Under the pieces are notes generated by a model. That model did no database searches, was not told where the DNA came from, and saw only the letters and a program-made list of their open reading frames with translations. A stretch of DNA of 46,024 nt from Gammaproteobacteria bacterium (GTDB taxonomy: Bacteria; Pseudomonadota; Gammaproteobacteria; Ga0077536), in the NCBI GenBank assembly GCA_019747795.1, contig JAIEQK010000027.1, positions 1-46,024 of the forward strand, given 5' to 3'. Of this stretch, positions 1 to 8,842 are shown piece after piece (positions within the stretch are counted from its first letter, which is position 1; each line of letters opens with the position of its first letter). A program made the translations under genes and the position numbers.

Positions 1-1205
1 TCGCGCGCGAGCCCGGCCACCACCTTGTCCGCTTCCGGCGCCTGGGTCACGGGATTGGTGTTCCAGCACAGGATGGCTTCGATGGGCGGGTCCAGCGGGA
101 TCTCACCGGTCAGCAGACGCCCGAGATGCAGGTTGCTGACGACCCGCGTGCCGGGCGGGATCCAGTCGGCGCGGCACATCTGGTCGAAGCGATAGGGATG
201 CTCCCACACCGAGAGCGCGAGCATGCCGCCGCCGACCTCGCGCCACGCGCCCACCAGCGCCGGCAGACAGCTCACCGCGCGGATGGTCTGCCCGCCGCCG
301 CGATGCCGCTCGAGGGCGACGCCGATGCGGATCGCGCTCGGCCGCGTGCCAGCGTATTCCCGCGCGAGGCGCCGAATGTCCTCGGCCGGAATGCCGGTGA
401 TGTCGGATGCCCACTCGGGGCTGCGCGTGGCCGCGCGCGCCGCGAGTTCGGTAAAGCCTTCGGTATGCGCGGCGACGTACTCGTGGTCGATGAGGTCTTC
501 TTCGATCAGCACGTGGATCAGCGCCATGGCCAGCGCACCGTCGGTGCCGGGCCGCGGCGCGAGGTGCCAGTCGGCGGCCTGCGCGGTGCGCGAGCGATAG
601 GCGTCGATCACCACCACCTTGGCGCCCGCCTTCTGCGCCTCGCGGATCACGTGCCAGTGATGCAGATGGGTACTGACCGCGTTGCAGGCCCAGACCAGGA
701 TGAACTTCGCGTGGCGGAAGGATTCGGGATCGAGTCCGCTGCTCGGCCCGCAGGTCATGAGCCAGGCGGTGGCCGAGCCTTCGCCGCAGAAGGTGCGCTC
801 GGTGACGGTCGCGCCGAGGCGATTGAAGAACGCGTCGCCGCTGGTCAGCCCGTTGATGAGGCCCTGGTGACCGAGATAGCTGTAGGGCGCGATGGCCTGC
901 GGCCCGTGGGTCGCGATGATCTTCTGCCAGCGCGCGTGGATCTCGTCCAGCGCCGCGTCCCAGCCGATGCGCTCGAAGCGCGCCTCGCCCTTCGCGCCCA
1001 CGCGCTTCAGCGGGTATAGCACGCGTTCGGGATGATGGTGCCGCTGCTCGTAGTCGCGCAGCTTCACGCACAGCCCGCCGCGCGTGTAGGGATGTTCCGG
1101 GTTGCCGCGCACGCCGGTCAGGCGCCCGTCCTCGACGGTGAAGATCATCGCGCAGGTGTCGGGGCAGTCGTGCGGGCAGCCGCCCGGATGGTGGGTGACG
1201 GTCAT
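1..1205 (-). CDS. Molybdopterin oxidoreductase (BisC/MopB family), 3' end cut by window
   Basis: The first 401 codons are present and the frame runs off the window edge. The N-terminus carries a four-cysteine [4Fe-4S] motif, CPHDCPDTC at residues 10-18 plus C46 in GGLCVK, which is typical of the Mo-bis-MGD oxidoreductase superfamily. Cys140 in TFCGEGS sits where this superfamily usually holds the molybdenum ligand, so it is the likely metal ligand. No Tat signal precedes the cluster, so a cytoplasmic enzyme is expected. The ATG overlaps the TGA of the upstream acyl-CoA dehydrogenase (ATGA), so the two are probably one operon. The substrate is unknown; formate dehydrogenase-like and other MopB subfamilies fit equally well. 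The enzyme fits the molybdenum theme of the next 20 kb. Confidence 0.88.
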   Translation of the reverse strand, partial: MTVTHHPGGCPHDCPDTCAMIFTVEDGRLTGVRGNPEHPYTRGGLCVKLRDYEQRHHHPERVLYPLKRVGAKGEARFERIGWDAALDEIHARWQKIIATHGPQAIAPYSYLGHQGLINGLTSGDAFFNRLGATVTERTFCGEGSATAWLMTCGPSSGLDPESFRHAKFILVWACNAVSTHLHHWHVIREAQKAGAKVVVIDAYRSRTAQAADWHLAPRPGTDGALAMALIHVLIEEDLIDHEYVAAHTEGFTELAARAATRSPEWASDITGIPAEDIRRLAREYAGTRPSAIRIGVALERHRGGGQTIRAVSCLPALVGAWREVGGGMLALSVWEHPYRFDQMCRADWIPPGTRVVSNLHLGRLLTGEIPLDPPIEAILCWNTNPVTQAPEADKVVAGLAR

Positions 1206-2428
1206 GCAGGCGCTCCTGGGGCTCTGAACAGATCGTGCAGCTGGCGTCGACGCACGCCCATGTTGCCGCCGTCGAACAGGGGCAGCGCGAGCGCGTCCTG
1301 GAGGAGACCCGCCAGCGGCAGCGTGTGGTCGTAGCTGTCGATGCCGACCACGCGCATCAGCTCGGTGATGACGCGCACCGCGGTCTCGGAGCCGAAGATC
1401 TTCGAATGCAGCGCGAGCTCGTAGGCGTCCTGTGTCTGCGCGTCCATCGCCCAACAGGCGCGCCAGGCGAGACTGCGAATCGCCTCGATGGCGGACTTGG
1501 CATCCGCCAGCGCGTAGCCGACCGCCTGGTGTTCGATGATCGGCTGCGCGCCGCCGCGCGTCTCGCGGCGCGCGAAATCCAGCGCGAAATCGAAGGCCGC
1601 TTGCGCGAGCGCCGCGCCCATCACGCCGACCAGCGCGGCGGTGCCGGTGAAGCTGGCGTCGACCAGCGCCTTGCCGCCGCCGAGCTCGCCGATCACGTGA
1701 TCGGCCGGCACGCGCGCGCCCTGGATGCGGAAGCGTGGCACGAGATGCGCGCGATGCCCGAGCGTGTCGAAGGCGCGCTCCAGCACCACGCTGCCCGGCT
1801 GACGCGGCAACGCGAACACGCTCAGAGCGCGCTCGGGTGGCGCGTCGTCATCACTGCGGCACACCACGCACAGGAGGTCCGCGCCCTGCCCGTCCCAGCC
1901 GGTCGCGCTGGACACCCATTGCTTGGCGCCGTCGATCACCCATTCATCCCCATCGCGGCGCGCCACGGTGCGCGTGCCGCCGCCCGCCACGCCGGAGGCG
2001 TAGTTCGCGCTGCCGCCGGGCTCGCTGTTGGCGAGCGCCGCGAGCGGCGCACCGGTGCGCGCGAGAAAGGGCGCGAGCCAGCGTGCGCGTTGGGCATCGC
2101 TGCCGGCCAGGAACAGCGGCATCAGACCGAGCAGGTTGGCGAACAGCGTGAGGGAGACGTTGACGTCGGCGGCGTAGAACACTTCCGCGACGACCGCCAT
2201 GTCGACGAGTCCGTTGCCGCCACCGCCGCAGTGCGCCGGTATCAGGCGTTGGAGGAAGCCGGCGGCGATGGCCTGTTCGTAGAACGGTCGCGTGGCGGCG
2301 AAGCGCGCCTCGGGTGTGGCGAGATGCGCCGTCGCGTCGCGCACGCGGCTCAACACGTCGCGCGCGAAGTCGCGCGCGTCCGCAGCGAGCCGCGCCTGGT
2401 CCTGAGTCAGGGTGAAATCCATCGCCAT
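1202..2428 (-). CDS. Acyl-CoA dehydrogenase family protein
   Basis: This is a 408-residue flavoprotein of the acyl-CoA dehydrogenase superfamily: helical N-domain (about 1-110), beta domain with an SEPGGSANY substrate-loop motif, and C-terminal four-helix domain. The start MAMDFTLTQ was chosen because it matches the usual family N-terminus and a GAGG lies 8 nt upstream; an in-frame ATG at 2458 is less likely. Where medium-chain enzymes carry the catalytic Glu (YEG), this protein reads FDGGNMG, placing Asp386 at the base position. Nitroalkane oxidase, a member of the superfamily, also uses Asp there. The stop overlaps the molybdopterin oxidoreductase start, so the two are translationally coupled. 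The substrate is unknown. Confidence 0.88.
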   Translation of the reverse strand: MAMDFTLTQDQARLAADARDFARDVLSRVRDATAHLATPEARFAATRPFYEQAIAAGFLQRLIPAHCGGGGNGLVDMAVVAEVFYAADVNVSLTLFANLLGLMPLFLAGSDAQRARWLAPFLARTGAPLAALANSEPGGSANYASGVAGGGTRTVARRDGDEWVIDGAKQWVSSATGWDGQGADLLCVVCRSDDDAPPERALSVFALPRQPGSVVLERAFDTLGHRAHLVPRFRIQGARVPADHVIGELGGGKALVDASFTGTAALVGVMGAALAQAAFDFALDFARRETRGGAQPIIEHQAVGYALADAKSAIEAIRSLAWRACWAMDAQTQDAYELALHSKIFGSETAVRVITELMRVVGIDSYDHTLPLAGLLQDALALPLFDGGNMGVRRRQLHDLFRAPGAPA

Positions 2429-2749
2429 CGAAGTCGCCTCGCTGCGCCGCGAACGCATCGAGCGTGGCGGCCGTGCGTCGATGATAGGCGCAAGGGCGCG
2501 ACGCCGGAATCCTCACGGCTACCCTTCCGGACGTGTGGCATCTCGCTCCACGACGTGTTATCAAAGTACCCGAGGGGAGCGTCAGACGCCGCCGGCCGAG
2601 GGCCCGCGGCCGGCCCACTTCATGAGCGCGTTTCACGCGAGGGCCACCAAGGCACTGCTGATTCACATCGAACACACACGACCTTCGTCGCGGGCATGCG
2701 ACGGCCAGGAAGGCCACGCCGCGACCGGTCGCGACTGCCAGATCGATCC
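2429..2749. other. Intergenic region between divergent genes
   Basis: About 320 bases separate the acyl-CoA dehydrogenase (minus) from the antiporter (plus). It must hold both promoters, but no convincing -35/-10 pair stands out. A relatively AT-rich patch (TTATCAAAGTA, around 2558) is the only promoter-like stretch. Reading frames through this region are extensions of neighbouring frames in GC-rich DNA and have no recognisable protein features. No repeat, hairpin with a T-run, or RNA gene was seen. Confidence 0.5.
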
Positions 2750-4018
2750 ATGACCTTGTCCAGCCTGTTGAACCCGCAGTCCGTCGCCACCGCGATCTTC
2801 GCCGTGGCCGTGCTGCACACCTTCTCCACCAAGTTCTTCGCCCACCTGGGCCACCTGCAGCCGAATCACGCGGGGCTGTGGCACCTGCTCGCCGAAGTCG
2901 AAGTGGTGTTCGGCTTCTGGGCCTTCATCCTGGTGGGCTACCTGTTCCTCAGCACCGGCAAGCACGAGACCGTGGCCTATATCGAGGGCCGCGACTACAC
3001 CGAGCCGATGTTCGTGTTCGTGATCATGGTGATCGCGGCGGGTCGGCCGATCCTGTCGAGCGTGATGGCCGGCGTGCAGCTGGTGGCCGCGATGGTGCCG
3101 GTGAAGCGCCCGCTCGCCATCTATTTCCTGAGCCTCTCGGTGGTTCCGCTGTTCGGTTCCTTCATCACCGAGCCGGCGGCCATGACGCTCGCGGCGCTGA
3201 TGCTGCGCGAGGGATTCTTCCGCTACAACCTGAGCACGCGCCTGAAATACGCGACGCTTGGCCTGTTGTTCGTGAACGTCTCCATCGGCGGCACGCTCAC
3301 CAGCTTCGCCGCCCCGCCGGTCCTGATGGTGGCGGCCAAATGGCAGTGGGACTCGGTCTACATGCTCACCCACTTCGGCTGGAAATCGGCGGTCGCGGTC
3401 TGCCTGAATGCCTTGGTGGTGACCTGGCTGTTCCGCCAGGAGATCGGTTCGAAGGGTCGCTCCGACGACGCTGGCGCGCGCCTGCGCGTGCCGCTCGTGG
3501 TGGCGCTGATCCACTTCGCCTTCCTGGTCGGCGTGGTGATGTTCGCCCACCACGCCTCACTGTTCATGGGCCTGTTCCTGTTCTTCCTCGGCTACTCCGA
3601 GGCCTACAGCGAGTACCAGGACAAGCTCATCCTGCGCGAAGGCCTGATGGTCGCGTTCTTCCTGGGCGGCCTGGTGGTACTCGGCGGCTTTCAACAGTGG
3701 TGGCTGCAGGACACACTGACCGCGGTCTCGCCGACCGTGCTGTACTACCTGGCCACCGCGCTCACCGCCATCACCGACAACGCCGCGTTGACCTACCTGG
3801 CGTCACTGGTGGAGGGCGTGTCCCCCGAGTTCCAGTACTCGGTTCTGGCGGGCGCCGTGACCGGCGGCGGCCTGACCGTGATCGCCAACGCGCCCAACCC
3901 GGCCGGCGTCGCGATTCTGAAGGGCAGCTTCACCGACGAGACCATCAGCCCTGCGGCGCTGTTCATCGCTGCGCTTCCGCCGACAGCGGTGGCGATCCTC
4001 GCGTTCCAGGCGCTGTAG
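2750..4018 (+). CDS. Putative Na+/H+ antiporter, inner membrane
   Basis: This is a 422-residue polytopic membrane protein with roughly ten to twelve hydrophobic segments. It resembles the putative Na+/H+ antiporter family (Pfam Na_H_antiport_3 type). Conserved-looking polar patches inside membrane stretches include SFITEPAAMTLAALMLREG, GGTLTSFAAPP, ALTAITDNAALTYL and VIANAPNPAG. Acidic and Asn residues of this kind commonly carry ions in such exchangers. The ATG at 2750 gives a normal N-terminus (MTLSSLLNPQ) but lacks a clear Shine-Dalgarno; the frame is open far upstream with no protein-like sequence. The gene stands alone, so its physiological partner ion is inference. Confidence 0.8.
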   Translation: MTLSSLLNPQSVATAIFAVAVLHTFSTKFFAHLGHLQPNHAGLWHLLAEVEVVFGFWAFILVGYLFLSTGKHETVAYIEGRDYTEPMFVFVIMVIAAGRPILSSVMAGVQLVAAMVPVKRPLAIYFLSLSVVPLFGSFITEPAAMTLAALMLREGFFRYNLSTRLKYATLGLLFVNVSIGGTLTSFAAPPVLMVAAKWQWDSVYMLTHFGWKSAVAVCLNALVVTWLFRQEIGSKGRSDDAGARLRVPLVVALIHFAFLVGVVMFAHHASLFMGLFLFFLGYSEAYSEYQDKLILREGLMVAFFLGGLVVLGGFQQWWLQDTLTAVSPTVLYYLATALTAITDNAALTYLASLVEGVSPEFQYSVLAGAVTGGGLTVIANAPNPAGVAILKGSFTDETISPAALFIAALPPTAVAILAFQAL

Positions 4019-4135
4019 GTGCTATGGGTGGGCCGCAGGCGTCGCGTCCCGTGACAGACTCGCCTACAGGAGCCCTCGCGTCGGACGCTATACTGAGATG
4101 CAATTTGCTTCCGAGTGAACGGGATGCGGAGACGA

Positions 4136-5182
4136 ATGTTCGCCATCGCGCTGGCCGCGCTTCGCCGGTGTGGCGCCTTCAGCGTGGCACGCTGGCTGAC
4201 GCGCGATCGACTGCGCATCCTTTGCTACCACGGCGTCTCGCTGGCCGACGAGCACGAATTTCGCTCCCGCCTGTTCATGCGTCCGGAGACTTTCCGCCGA
4301 CGCCTGGCACTGCTGCGCCGGGCACGCTACCCGGTGTTACCGCTGGGCGAGGCGCTTGCCGCCCTCGAGCTGGGTCGCCTGCCGCCGGCCGCCACCGTAA
4401 TCACCATCGATGATGGCTGGACCGGCACCGCGCTCAGCATGGGGCCGGCGCTACGCGAATACGGCTTTCCGGCCACTCTCTACGTCGCATCCTATTACAT
4501 GGACCGACAGACACAGGTGTTCAACGTCGCCTGCGATTACCTGCTGTGGCGGAGCGGCTCCCGCCGCCTCGATCTCGCTCGCGTGGACCCGGCGCTCGCG
4601 GGCGTGTTCGAGCTTGGCAACGCCGACGCGCGCGAGAACGCAGCACTCGCGCTGGTGCGGTATGCCGAGACCCTGGCTGACGCCGCTCAGCGCCAGGCTC
4701 TGCTCGAACGTCTGTGTCTCGCGCTGGACATGGATCCCGAAGCGTTTCGGCGCTCGCGAGTCATGAGCTTCATGTCGCGGGAAGAGGCCCGCATGCTACA
4801 GGCCTGGGGTATCGACCTGCAGTTGCACACCCATCGCCACCGGCTGCCGCTGGAACGCTTTGAGGACGTGCAACGGGAATTCTGCGACAACCGCGCCTCG
4901 CTGGCCGGGATCGCCGGACCGTCGCTGGTGCATTTCTGTTATCCCAGCGGCGAGTATCGCCCGCACCAGCTGCCGTGGCTGGAGCGCTGCGGTATTGCCT
5001 CGGCCACCACCACGCGCGGAGGCTTCAACCGTCGCGGTGCACCGCGGTACGAGCTGAAGCGATTCCTCGATGCCGAGGACATAGACGAACTGGAGTTCGA
5101 GGCAGAAATGAGTGGCCTGCTGGAACTGCTGCGCGAAGGGCGTGACCGCCTGCGCGGTCACCCCACGGGCGCCGCGGCATGA
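4136..5182 (+). CDS. Polysaccharide deacetylase (NodB/CE4 family)
   Basis: This is a carbohydrate esterase family 4 protein of about 348 residues. The first metal/catalytic motif reads TIDDGW (usually TFDDG), and HTHRH provides the His-x3-His metal pair; FCYPSGEYR corresponds to the later CE4 motif. Such enzymes remove N-acetyl groups from cell-surface polysaccharides. About 130 residues lie between the TIDDGW and HTHRH motifs, longer than in minimal NodB domains and as seen in exopolysaccharide-locus members. The ATG at 4136 was preferred because GGAG lies 4 nt upstream; GTG 4115 and ATG 4124 are in-frame alternatives. A TATACT -10-like hexamer is at 4089-4094. The gene is followed by an unknown protein and an O-acyltransferase, which suggests joint polysaccharide tailoring. 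Confidence 0.85.
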   Translation: MFAIALAALRRCGAFSVARWLTRDRLRILCYHGVSLADEHEFRSRLFMRPETFRRRLALLRRARYPVLPLGEALAALELGRLPPAATVITIDDGWTGTALSMGPALREYGFPATLYVASYYMDRQTQVFNVACDYLLWRSGSRRLDLARVDPALAGVFELGNADARENAALALVRYAETLADAAQRQALLERLCLALDMDPEAFRRSRVMSFMSREEARMLQAWGIDLQLHTHRHRLPLERFEDVQREFCDNRASLAGIAGPSLVHFCYPSGEYRPHQLPWLERCGIASATTTRGGFNRRGAPRYELKRFLDAEDIDELEFEAEMSGLLELLREGRDRLRGHPTGAAA

Positions 5183-5225
5183 GCCACTACACCCTACCCC
5201 AGCGCCGCACATCTGGAGAAGGTCC

Positions 5226-6134
5226 ATGACGCCGTTCGTGGCCAGGGCCGTGGCCATGCTCGCCGAATTCGAGGCGGCGCATGCCGAAGCCTTCACCACG
5301 TTCCACCCGGCGCAGGCCGTCGCCATGCTCGACGCCCAGGGTGAGCACGGCGCGTATTACGATTTCCCTGAGTCGCTGCGCGTGGCGTGGCAGGCAGTCG
5401 GGACGCGTCACGGCGTGCGCGGTTTCCGTGCCCTGCAGGGCGCGACCATGCTGCGGCTGATCGGCGACTTCGAGCGCCGCGCCGCCGGCCGCGACTACAC
5501 GCCGGCGATCCTCGAGCGCTTCGCGTTTTCCTTCAATCGCATCATGACCGCGCTCGAAAACCCGAGCTTCACCGCCTACGACATCGGCGGTGACCTGCTG
5601 TACAAGGATCTCGCGCTCTGTGCGCAGAAGATGTACCCGGCCGGCGCGCAGGTGGTCGAGCCGGCCAGCGCCTTTCACCGCGCGCTCCTGTATCGCGGCG
5701 GCCCACGGCAGTTCTTCGCGTGCGCGCTGTTCCTGCTGCGCACAGGCGGCAATTTTCCCTGGTACCAGATCCATACCCACCTGCTCGAACGCGAGGAATT
5801 CACCCCCGAACGCTGGGACGACTGCTACGCGCGTATCGCCGGCATGCTGGTGCGTCATCCGCACGTTCGCGGCATGTGGGGCGGCAGTTGGTTCTACGAT
5901 CCGGCGCTGGAGACGGTCAGTCCGCGGCTCGCCTACCTGCGCACCCGCCCCGAACAGAACGGCGCACGGGTGTTCTATTCCAACCCGGATCCCCACGGCG
6001 GCGCGCTCGCCACGTCCGAGACCCGGCGCGCGATGTACGAGCGCGGCGAATACCTGCCCAAGGCCTATGCGCTGCTATGGCCGCGCGCGGCGCTGATCGA
6101 CTGGGCGCGACGCGAGGGCCGCCTGACGACATGA
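5226..6134 (+). CDS. Protein of unknown function in polysaccharide-modification group
   Basis: This is a 302-residue protein whose family I do not recognise. It is probably soluble, has no signal peptide or transmembrane segment, and is rich in aromatic residues (GNFPWYQIHTHLLERE, RGMWGGSWFYDP, VFYSNPDPHGG). Conserved-looking His, Tyr and Trp residues cluster in the C-terminal half, which suggests an enzyme or sugar-binding protein rather than a structural one. The start at 5226 is supported by GGAGAAGG just upstream. It begins 43 nt after the deacetylase gene and precedes an acyltransferase, so an envelope-polysaccharide role is inferred from context only. Confidence 0.7.
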   Translation: MTPFVARAVAMLAEFEAAHAEAFTTFHPAQAVAMLDAQGEHGAYYDFPESLRVAWQAVGTRHGVRGFRALQGATMLRLIGDFERRAAGRDYTPAILERFAFSFNRIMTALENPSFTAYDIGGDLLYKDLALCAQKMYPAGAQVVEPASAFHRALLYRGGPRQFFACALFLLRTGGNFPWYQIHTHLLEREEFTPERWDDCYARIAGMLVRHPHVRGMWGGSWFYDPALETVSPRLAYLRTRPEQNGARVFYSNPDPHGGALATSETRRAMYERGEYLPKAYALLWPRAALIDWARREGRLTT

Positions 6135-6207
6135 GCATGGCTGTGTCGCGGCCCGCGAACCGTCCCTGCCGCCCGCATGTCGTCCAGCCCTGAACCGTCG
6201 TCTCGCC

Positions 6208-7323
6208 ATGGATCGCCATTTCTCCATTTATCTCGACCTCGTACGCTTCGTCATGGCGTTCGCGGTGTTTTTCTATCACTCGGCGTTTCCGCCTTTCCTG
6301 CCGTGGTTGCCGTGGCTCAACGTCGGTCACCACGCGGTGATCACCTTCTTCGTATTGTCCGGCATGGTCATCGCGTGGGTCAGGGAACACGGCGACTCGA
6401 CCTTCCGCGCCTACGCCATCTCGCGCGTGGTACGGATCTACTCGGTGCTGCTGCCGACGCTGGCGCTCAGCATTCCGGCGGCCTACCTCGGCGCACGGCT
6501 CTCGCCGGGCCTCTACGCCGACTACGCCCTGCCGCGCGAGCCGCTCGAATTCGGCCTCGCGCTGCTGTCCAACCTGCTGCTGACCAATGCCAATACCGGC
6601 GTGCGGGTGAGCAATTTCGCCAACACGCCGATCTGGTCGCTGTGCTACGAGTTCTGGTACTACGTGTTCTTCGCGGCGGTGAGTTTTCCACGTCGCCGCG
6701 CCACCCGACTGCTGCTCGGCCTGGGGCTCGGGCTGCTGCTCGGCGCCAAGGTGCTGTTGCTCATGCCGCTGTGGTTCCTGGGCGTGGTCGTGCAGCGCCA
6801 CTGGCTGCGCCGCGAACCGACCGGCGCCCTTGCCTGGGCGCTGTTCCTGCTGCCACCCGCGCTCTACCTGCTGGCCTATTTCCTCGCCTGGCCGCAGCGC
6901 GTGCATGAGTTCAGTCTGGCGCTCGTCGGGCCGCGCCTGCGCACGCTCGGCTACTCTCAGCACGTGCTGTTCGACAGCCTGCTGGCGCTCGGCATCGCCG
7001 CGCATTTCGTCGGCGCGAACCGCCTGGCGCCGCGTTTCGGCGCACTGCTGGAGCGATTCGAGCGACCGATACGCGCGGTCGCCGCCTACACCTTCAGCCT
7101 CTACCTGCTGCACTACCCGTTGCTGCATTTCTTCGCCGCGGTGTTGCAGCATGACCCGCGCAGCGTCGCGAGTGGCCTGCTCCTGTGGGGACTGACGTTG
7201 GGCTCGGCGATCGCCATCGGCGCGTTCACCGAAGGTAAGCGCCAGGCCCTCAAGGCGCTGGTCACGCGACTGCTGTCCCGGCCCGCCGGTCCGCCCGTCG
7301 TCGAGATGCGTTCCCGGGCCTGA
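6208..7323 (+). CDS. Acyltransferase-3 family membrane O-acyltransferase
   Basis: This is a 371-residue integral membrane protein with about ten hydrophobic segments. Its N-terminus, LDLVRFVMAFAVFFYH, has the Arg-x10-His spacing typical of the acyltransferase-3 (OafA/NodX) family. FFVLSGMVIAW and the late FSLYLLHYPLLHFF are further family landmarks. Members transfer acetyl or other acyl groups to sugars of O-antigen, exopolysaccharide or glycolipids. It is the third gene of the run after a deacetylase and an unknown protein. No strong ribosome-binding site precedes the ATG. Confidence 0.88.
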   Translation: MDRHFSIYLDLVRFVMAFAVFFYHSAFPPFLPWLPWLNVGHHAVITFFVLSGMVIAWVREHGDSTFRAYAISRVVRIYSVLLPTLALSIPAAYLGARLSPGLYADYALPREPLEFGLALLSNLLLTNANTGVRVSNFANTPIWSLCYEFWYYVFFAAVSFPRRRATRLLLGLGLGLLLGAKVLLLMPLWFLGVVVQRHWLRREPTGALAWALFLLPPALYLLAYFLAWPQRVHEFSLALVGPRLRTLGYSQHVLFDSLLALGIAAHFVGANRLAPRFGALLERFERPIRAVAAYTFSLYLLHYPLLHFFAAVLQHDPRSVASGLLLWGLTLGSAIAIGAFTEGKRQALKALVTRLLSRPAGPPVVEMRSRA

Positions 7324-7340
7324 GCGCCTGCCGCCTGCGC

Positions 7341-7354
7341 GGGGCTTCAGCCCC
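7341..7354 (+). other. Small GC hairpin before the modA operator
   Basis: GGGGC-TTCA-GCCCC forms a perfect 5-bp stem with a 4-nt loop, 18 nt after the acyltransferase stop. No T-run follows, so it is at best a weak terminator. It directly abuts the ModE-type palindrome. Confidence 0.4.
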
Positions 7355-7377
7355 GTTATGTAGCAGGCTATATTGCG
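7354..7377 (+). promoter_or_regulatory. ModE-type operator upstream of modA
   Basis: This AT-rich 24-bp imperfect palindrome has half-sites CGTTATGTA and TATATTGCG around a 6-bp core. Read on the minus strand its end is TACATAACG, which from memory equals one half of the E. coli modA ModE operator. It ends 3 nt before the modA ATG, leaving no room for a Shine-Dalgarno, so modA translation may be leaderless or nearly so. The modE gene lies three genes downstream, which suggests molybdate-dependent autoregulation of the operon. Confidence 0.8.
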
Positions 7378-7380
7378 AGC

Positions 7381-8154
7381 ATGCATGCCGCCCCACGACT
7401 GTCGTTCGCCCGCCGACTCGCGCTGTCCGCGGGCCTGTGGTTCACGGTCGCCCTCACCGCCGACGCGGCAGACCTGACTGTCTCGGCGGCCGCGAGCCTC
7501 GCCAATGCGCTCACCGAGCTCGCGCCGAGCTTCGAAGCCGCCCATCCCGGCGCGCGCCTGCATCACAATTTCGCCGCGTCGGACGTGCTCGTACAACAAC
7601 TCGAGGCCGGCGCGCCGGTCGACGTGCTGGCGACCGCTGACGGCGCAGCCATGGACCGCGCCGCGGCCGATCGACTCATCGTGCCCGCCTCGCGGCGCGA
7701 CTTCGTGCGCAACCGCCTGGTGGTCGTGGTGCCGCGAAACAGCACGCTGAATCTGACCACGCTGCGTGACCTGGCCGCGCCGGCGATCGAGCGCGTGGCC
7801 CTCGGCGCGCCGGCCAGCGTGCCGGCGGGTCGCTACGCGCGCGCGGCGCTGGAAGCCGCCGGCCTGTGGCCGCTGCCGGCCGACAAGGTGGTGTTCGGCC
7901 AGTCGGTGCGCCAGGCGCTCGATTACGTCGCGCGCGGCGAGGCCGCCGCCGGGCTGGTCTATGCCACCGACGCGGCGGCGCGGGCCGACACGGTGCGCAC
8001 CGTCTTCGAGGTGCCGCTCGGCAACCCAATCCTCTATCCCGTTGCGGTCGTCGCCCAAGCGCCGCAACCGGCGCTCGCGTCCGCCTACGTCGCCTGGCTG
8101 CTGTCGCCGGACACCCAGGCGGGTCTCGCCAAGTTCGGCTTCGGAGCGCCGTGA
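7381..8154 (+). CDS. modA: Molybdate ABC transporter, periplasmic binding protein ModA
   Basis: This is a 257-residue periplasmic binding protein, the usual family length. Residues 1-29 form a signal peptide with Arg-rich n-region and ADA|AD cleavage. The mature protein opens with LTVSAAASLANAL, the classic ModA oxyanion-binding start, and includes NFAASDVLVQQLEAGAPVDV and GAPASVPAGRYA. It captures molybdate (or tungstate) and hands it to ModB. Its stop overlaps the modB start (TGATG), and a ModE-type operator lies immediately upstream. No ribosome-binding site is visible before the ATG. Confidence 0.95.
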   Translation: MHAAPRLSFARRLALSAGLWFTVALTADAADLTVSAAASLANALTELAPSFEAAHPGARLHHNFAASDVLVQQLEAGAPVDVLATADGAAMDRAAADRLIVPASRRDFVRNRLVVVVPRNSTLNLTTLRDLAAPAIERVALGAPASVPAGRYARAALEAAGLWPLPADKVVFGQSVRQALDYVARGEAAAGLVYATDAAARADTVRTVFEVPLGNPILYPVAVVAQAPQPALASAYVAWLLSPDTQAGLAKFGFGAP

Positions 8155-8840
8155 TGCTGAGCCTGGACCCGGCCTGGCCGGCGCTCGCGCTGTCTCTCAA
8201 GGTCGCCACCTGGGCGACCTTGCTGAATGCCGTACTCGGCGTGGCGGCGGGCTATGCGCTCGCCCGCGCGCGCTTTCCGGGCCGTGAACTCTGCGACGCT
8301 CTTCTGACCCTGCCCCTGGTGCTGCCGCCGACCGTGCTCGGCTACTACCTGCTGGTGCTGGTCGGCCGTCAGGGCCCGCTCGGCGCGTGGCTCAAGGACA
8401 GCTTCGGCGTGAGCCTCATCTTCACCTGGCAGGGCGCGGTGCTGGCAGCCACCGTGGTGGCCTTTCCGCTGGTGCTGAAATCGGCGCGCGCGGCCTTCGA
8501 GAGCGTCGAACCACAGTTCGAACAGGCCGCGCGGGTGCTGGGTCTCGGCGAATGGGGCGTGTTCTTCCGCGTCACCCTGCCGCTCGCCTGGCGCGGCATC
8601 CTGGCCGGGCTGCTGCTGACCTTCGCCCGCGCGCTCGGCGAGTTCGGCGCGACGCTGATGGTGGCCGGCAGCATTCCAGGCCGCACCCAGACGCTGTCGG
8701 TCGCGGTCTACGAGGCGGTGCAGGCGGGCCAGGACGCGACCGCCAACCTGCTGGTCGCCATCACCTCGGTGACCTGCGTCGCGGTGCTCCTCACCGTCGG
8801 CCGGCTGGCGCCCGGACGGGTCGCGCCCAAGGCGGTGTGA
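8154..8840 (+). CDS. modB: Molybdate ABC transporter permease ModB
   Basis: This is a 228-residue inner-membrane permease with about five transmembrane segments, the normal ModB size. The EAA loop that contacts the ATPase is visible as EQAARVLGLGEWGVFFRVTL, followed by FARALGEFGATLMVAGSIPG, a signature of ModB/CysT permeases. The start at 8154 overlaps the modA stop, and modC follows after 2 nt, so the three subunits are translationally coupled. Confidence 0.95.
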   Translation: MLSLDPAWPALALSLKVATWATLLNAVLGVAAGYALARARFPGRELCDALLTLPLVLPPTVLGYYLLVLVGRQGPLGAWLKDSFGVSLIFTWQGAVLAATVVAFPLVLKSARAAFESVEPQFEQAARVLGLGEWGVFFRVTLPLAWRGILAGLLLTFARALGEFGATLMVAGSIPGRTQTLSVAVYEAVQAGQDATANLLVAITSVTCVAVLLTVGRLAPGRVAPKAV

Positions 8841-8842
8841 CG

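Noticed and set aside
1235-2749. 505-codon N-terminal extension of the antiporter frame
   Set aside because: It is antisense to the acyl-CoA dehydrogenase, hydrophilic and His/Arg/Ala-rich, unlike a membrane protein. The antiporter begins at 2750.
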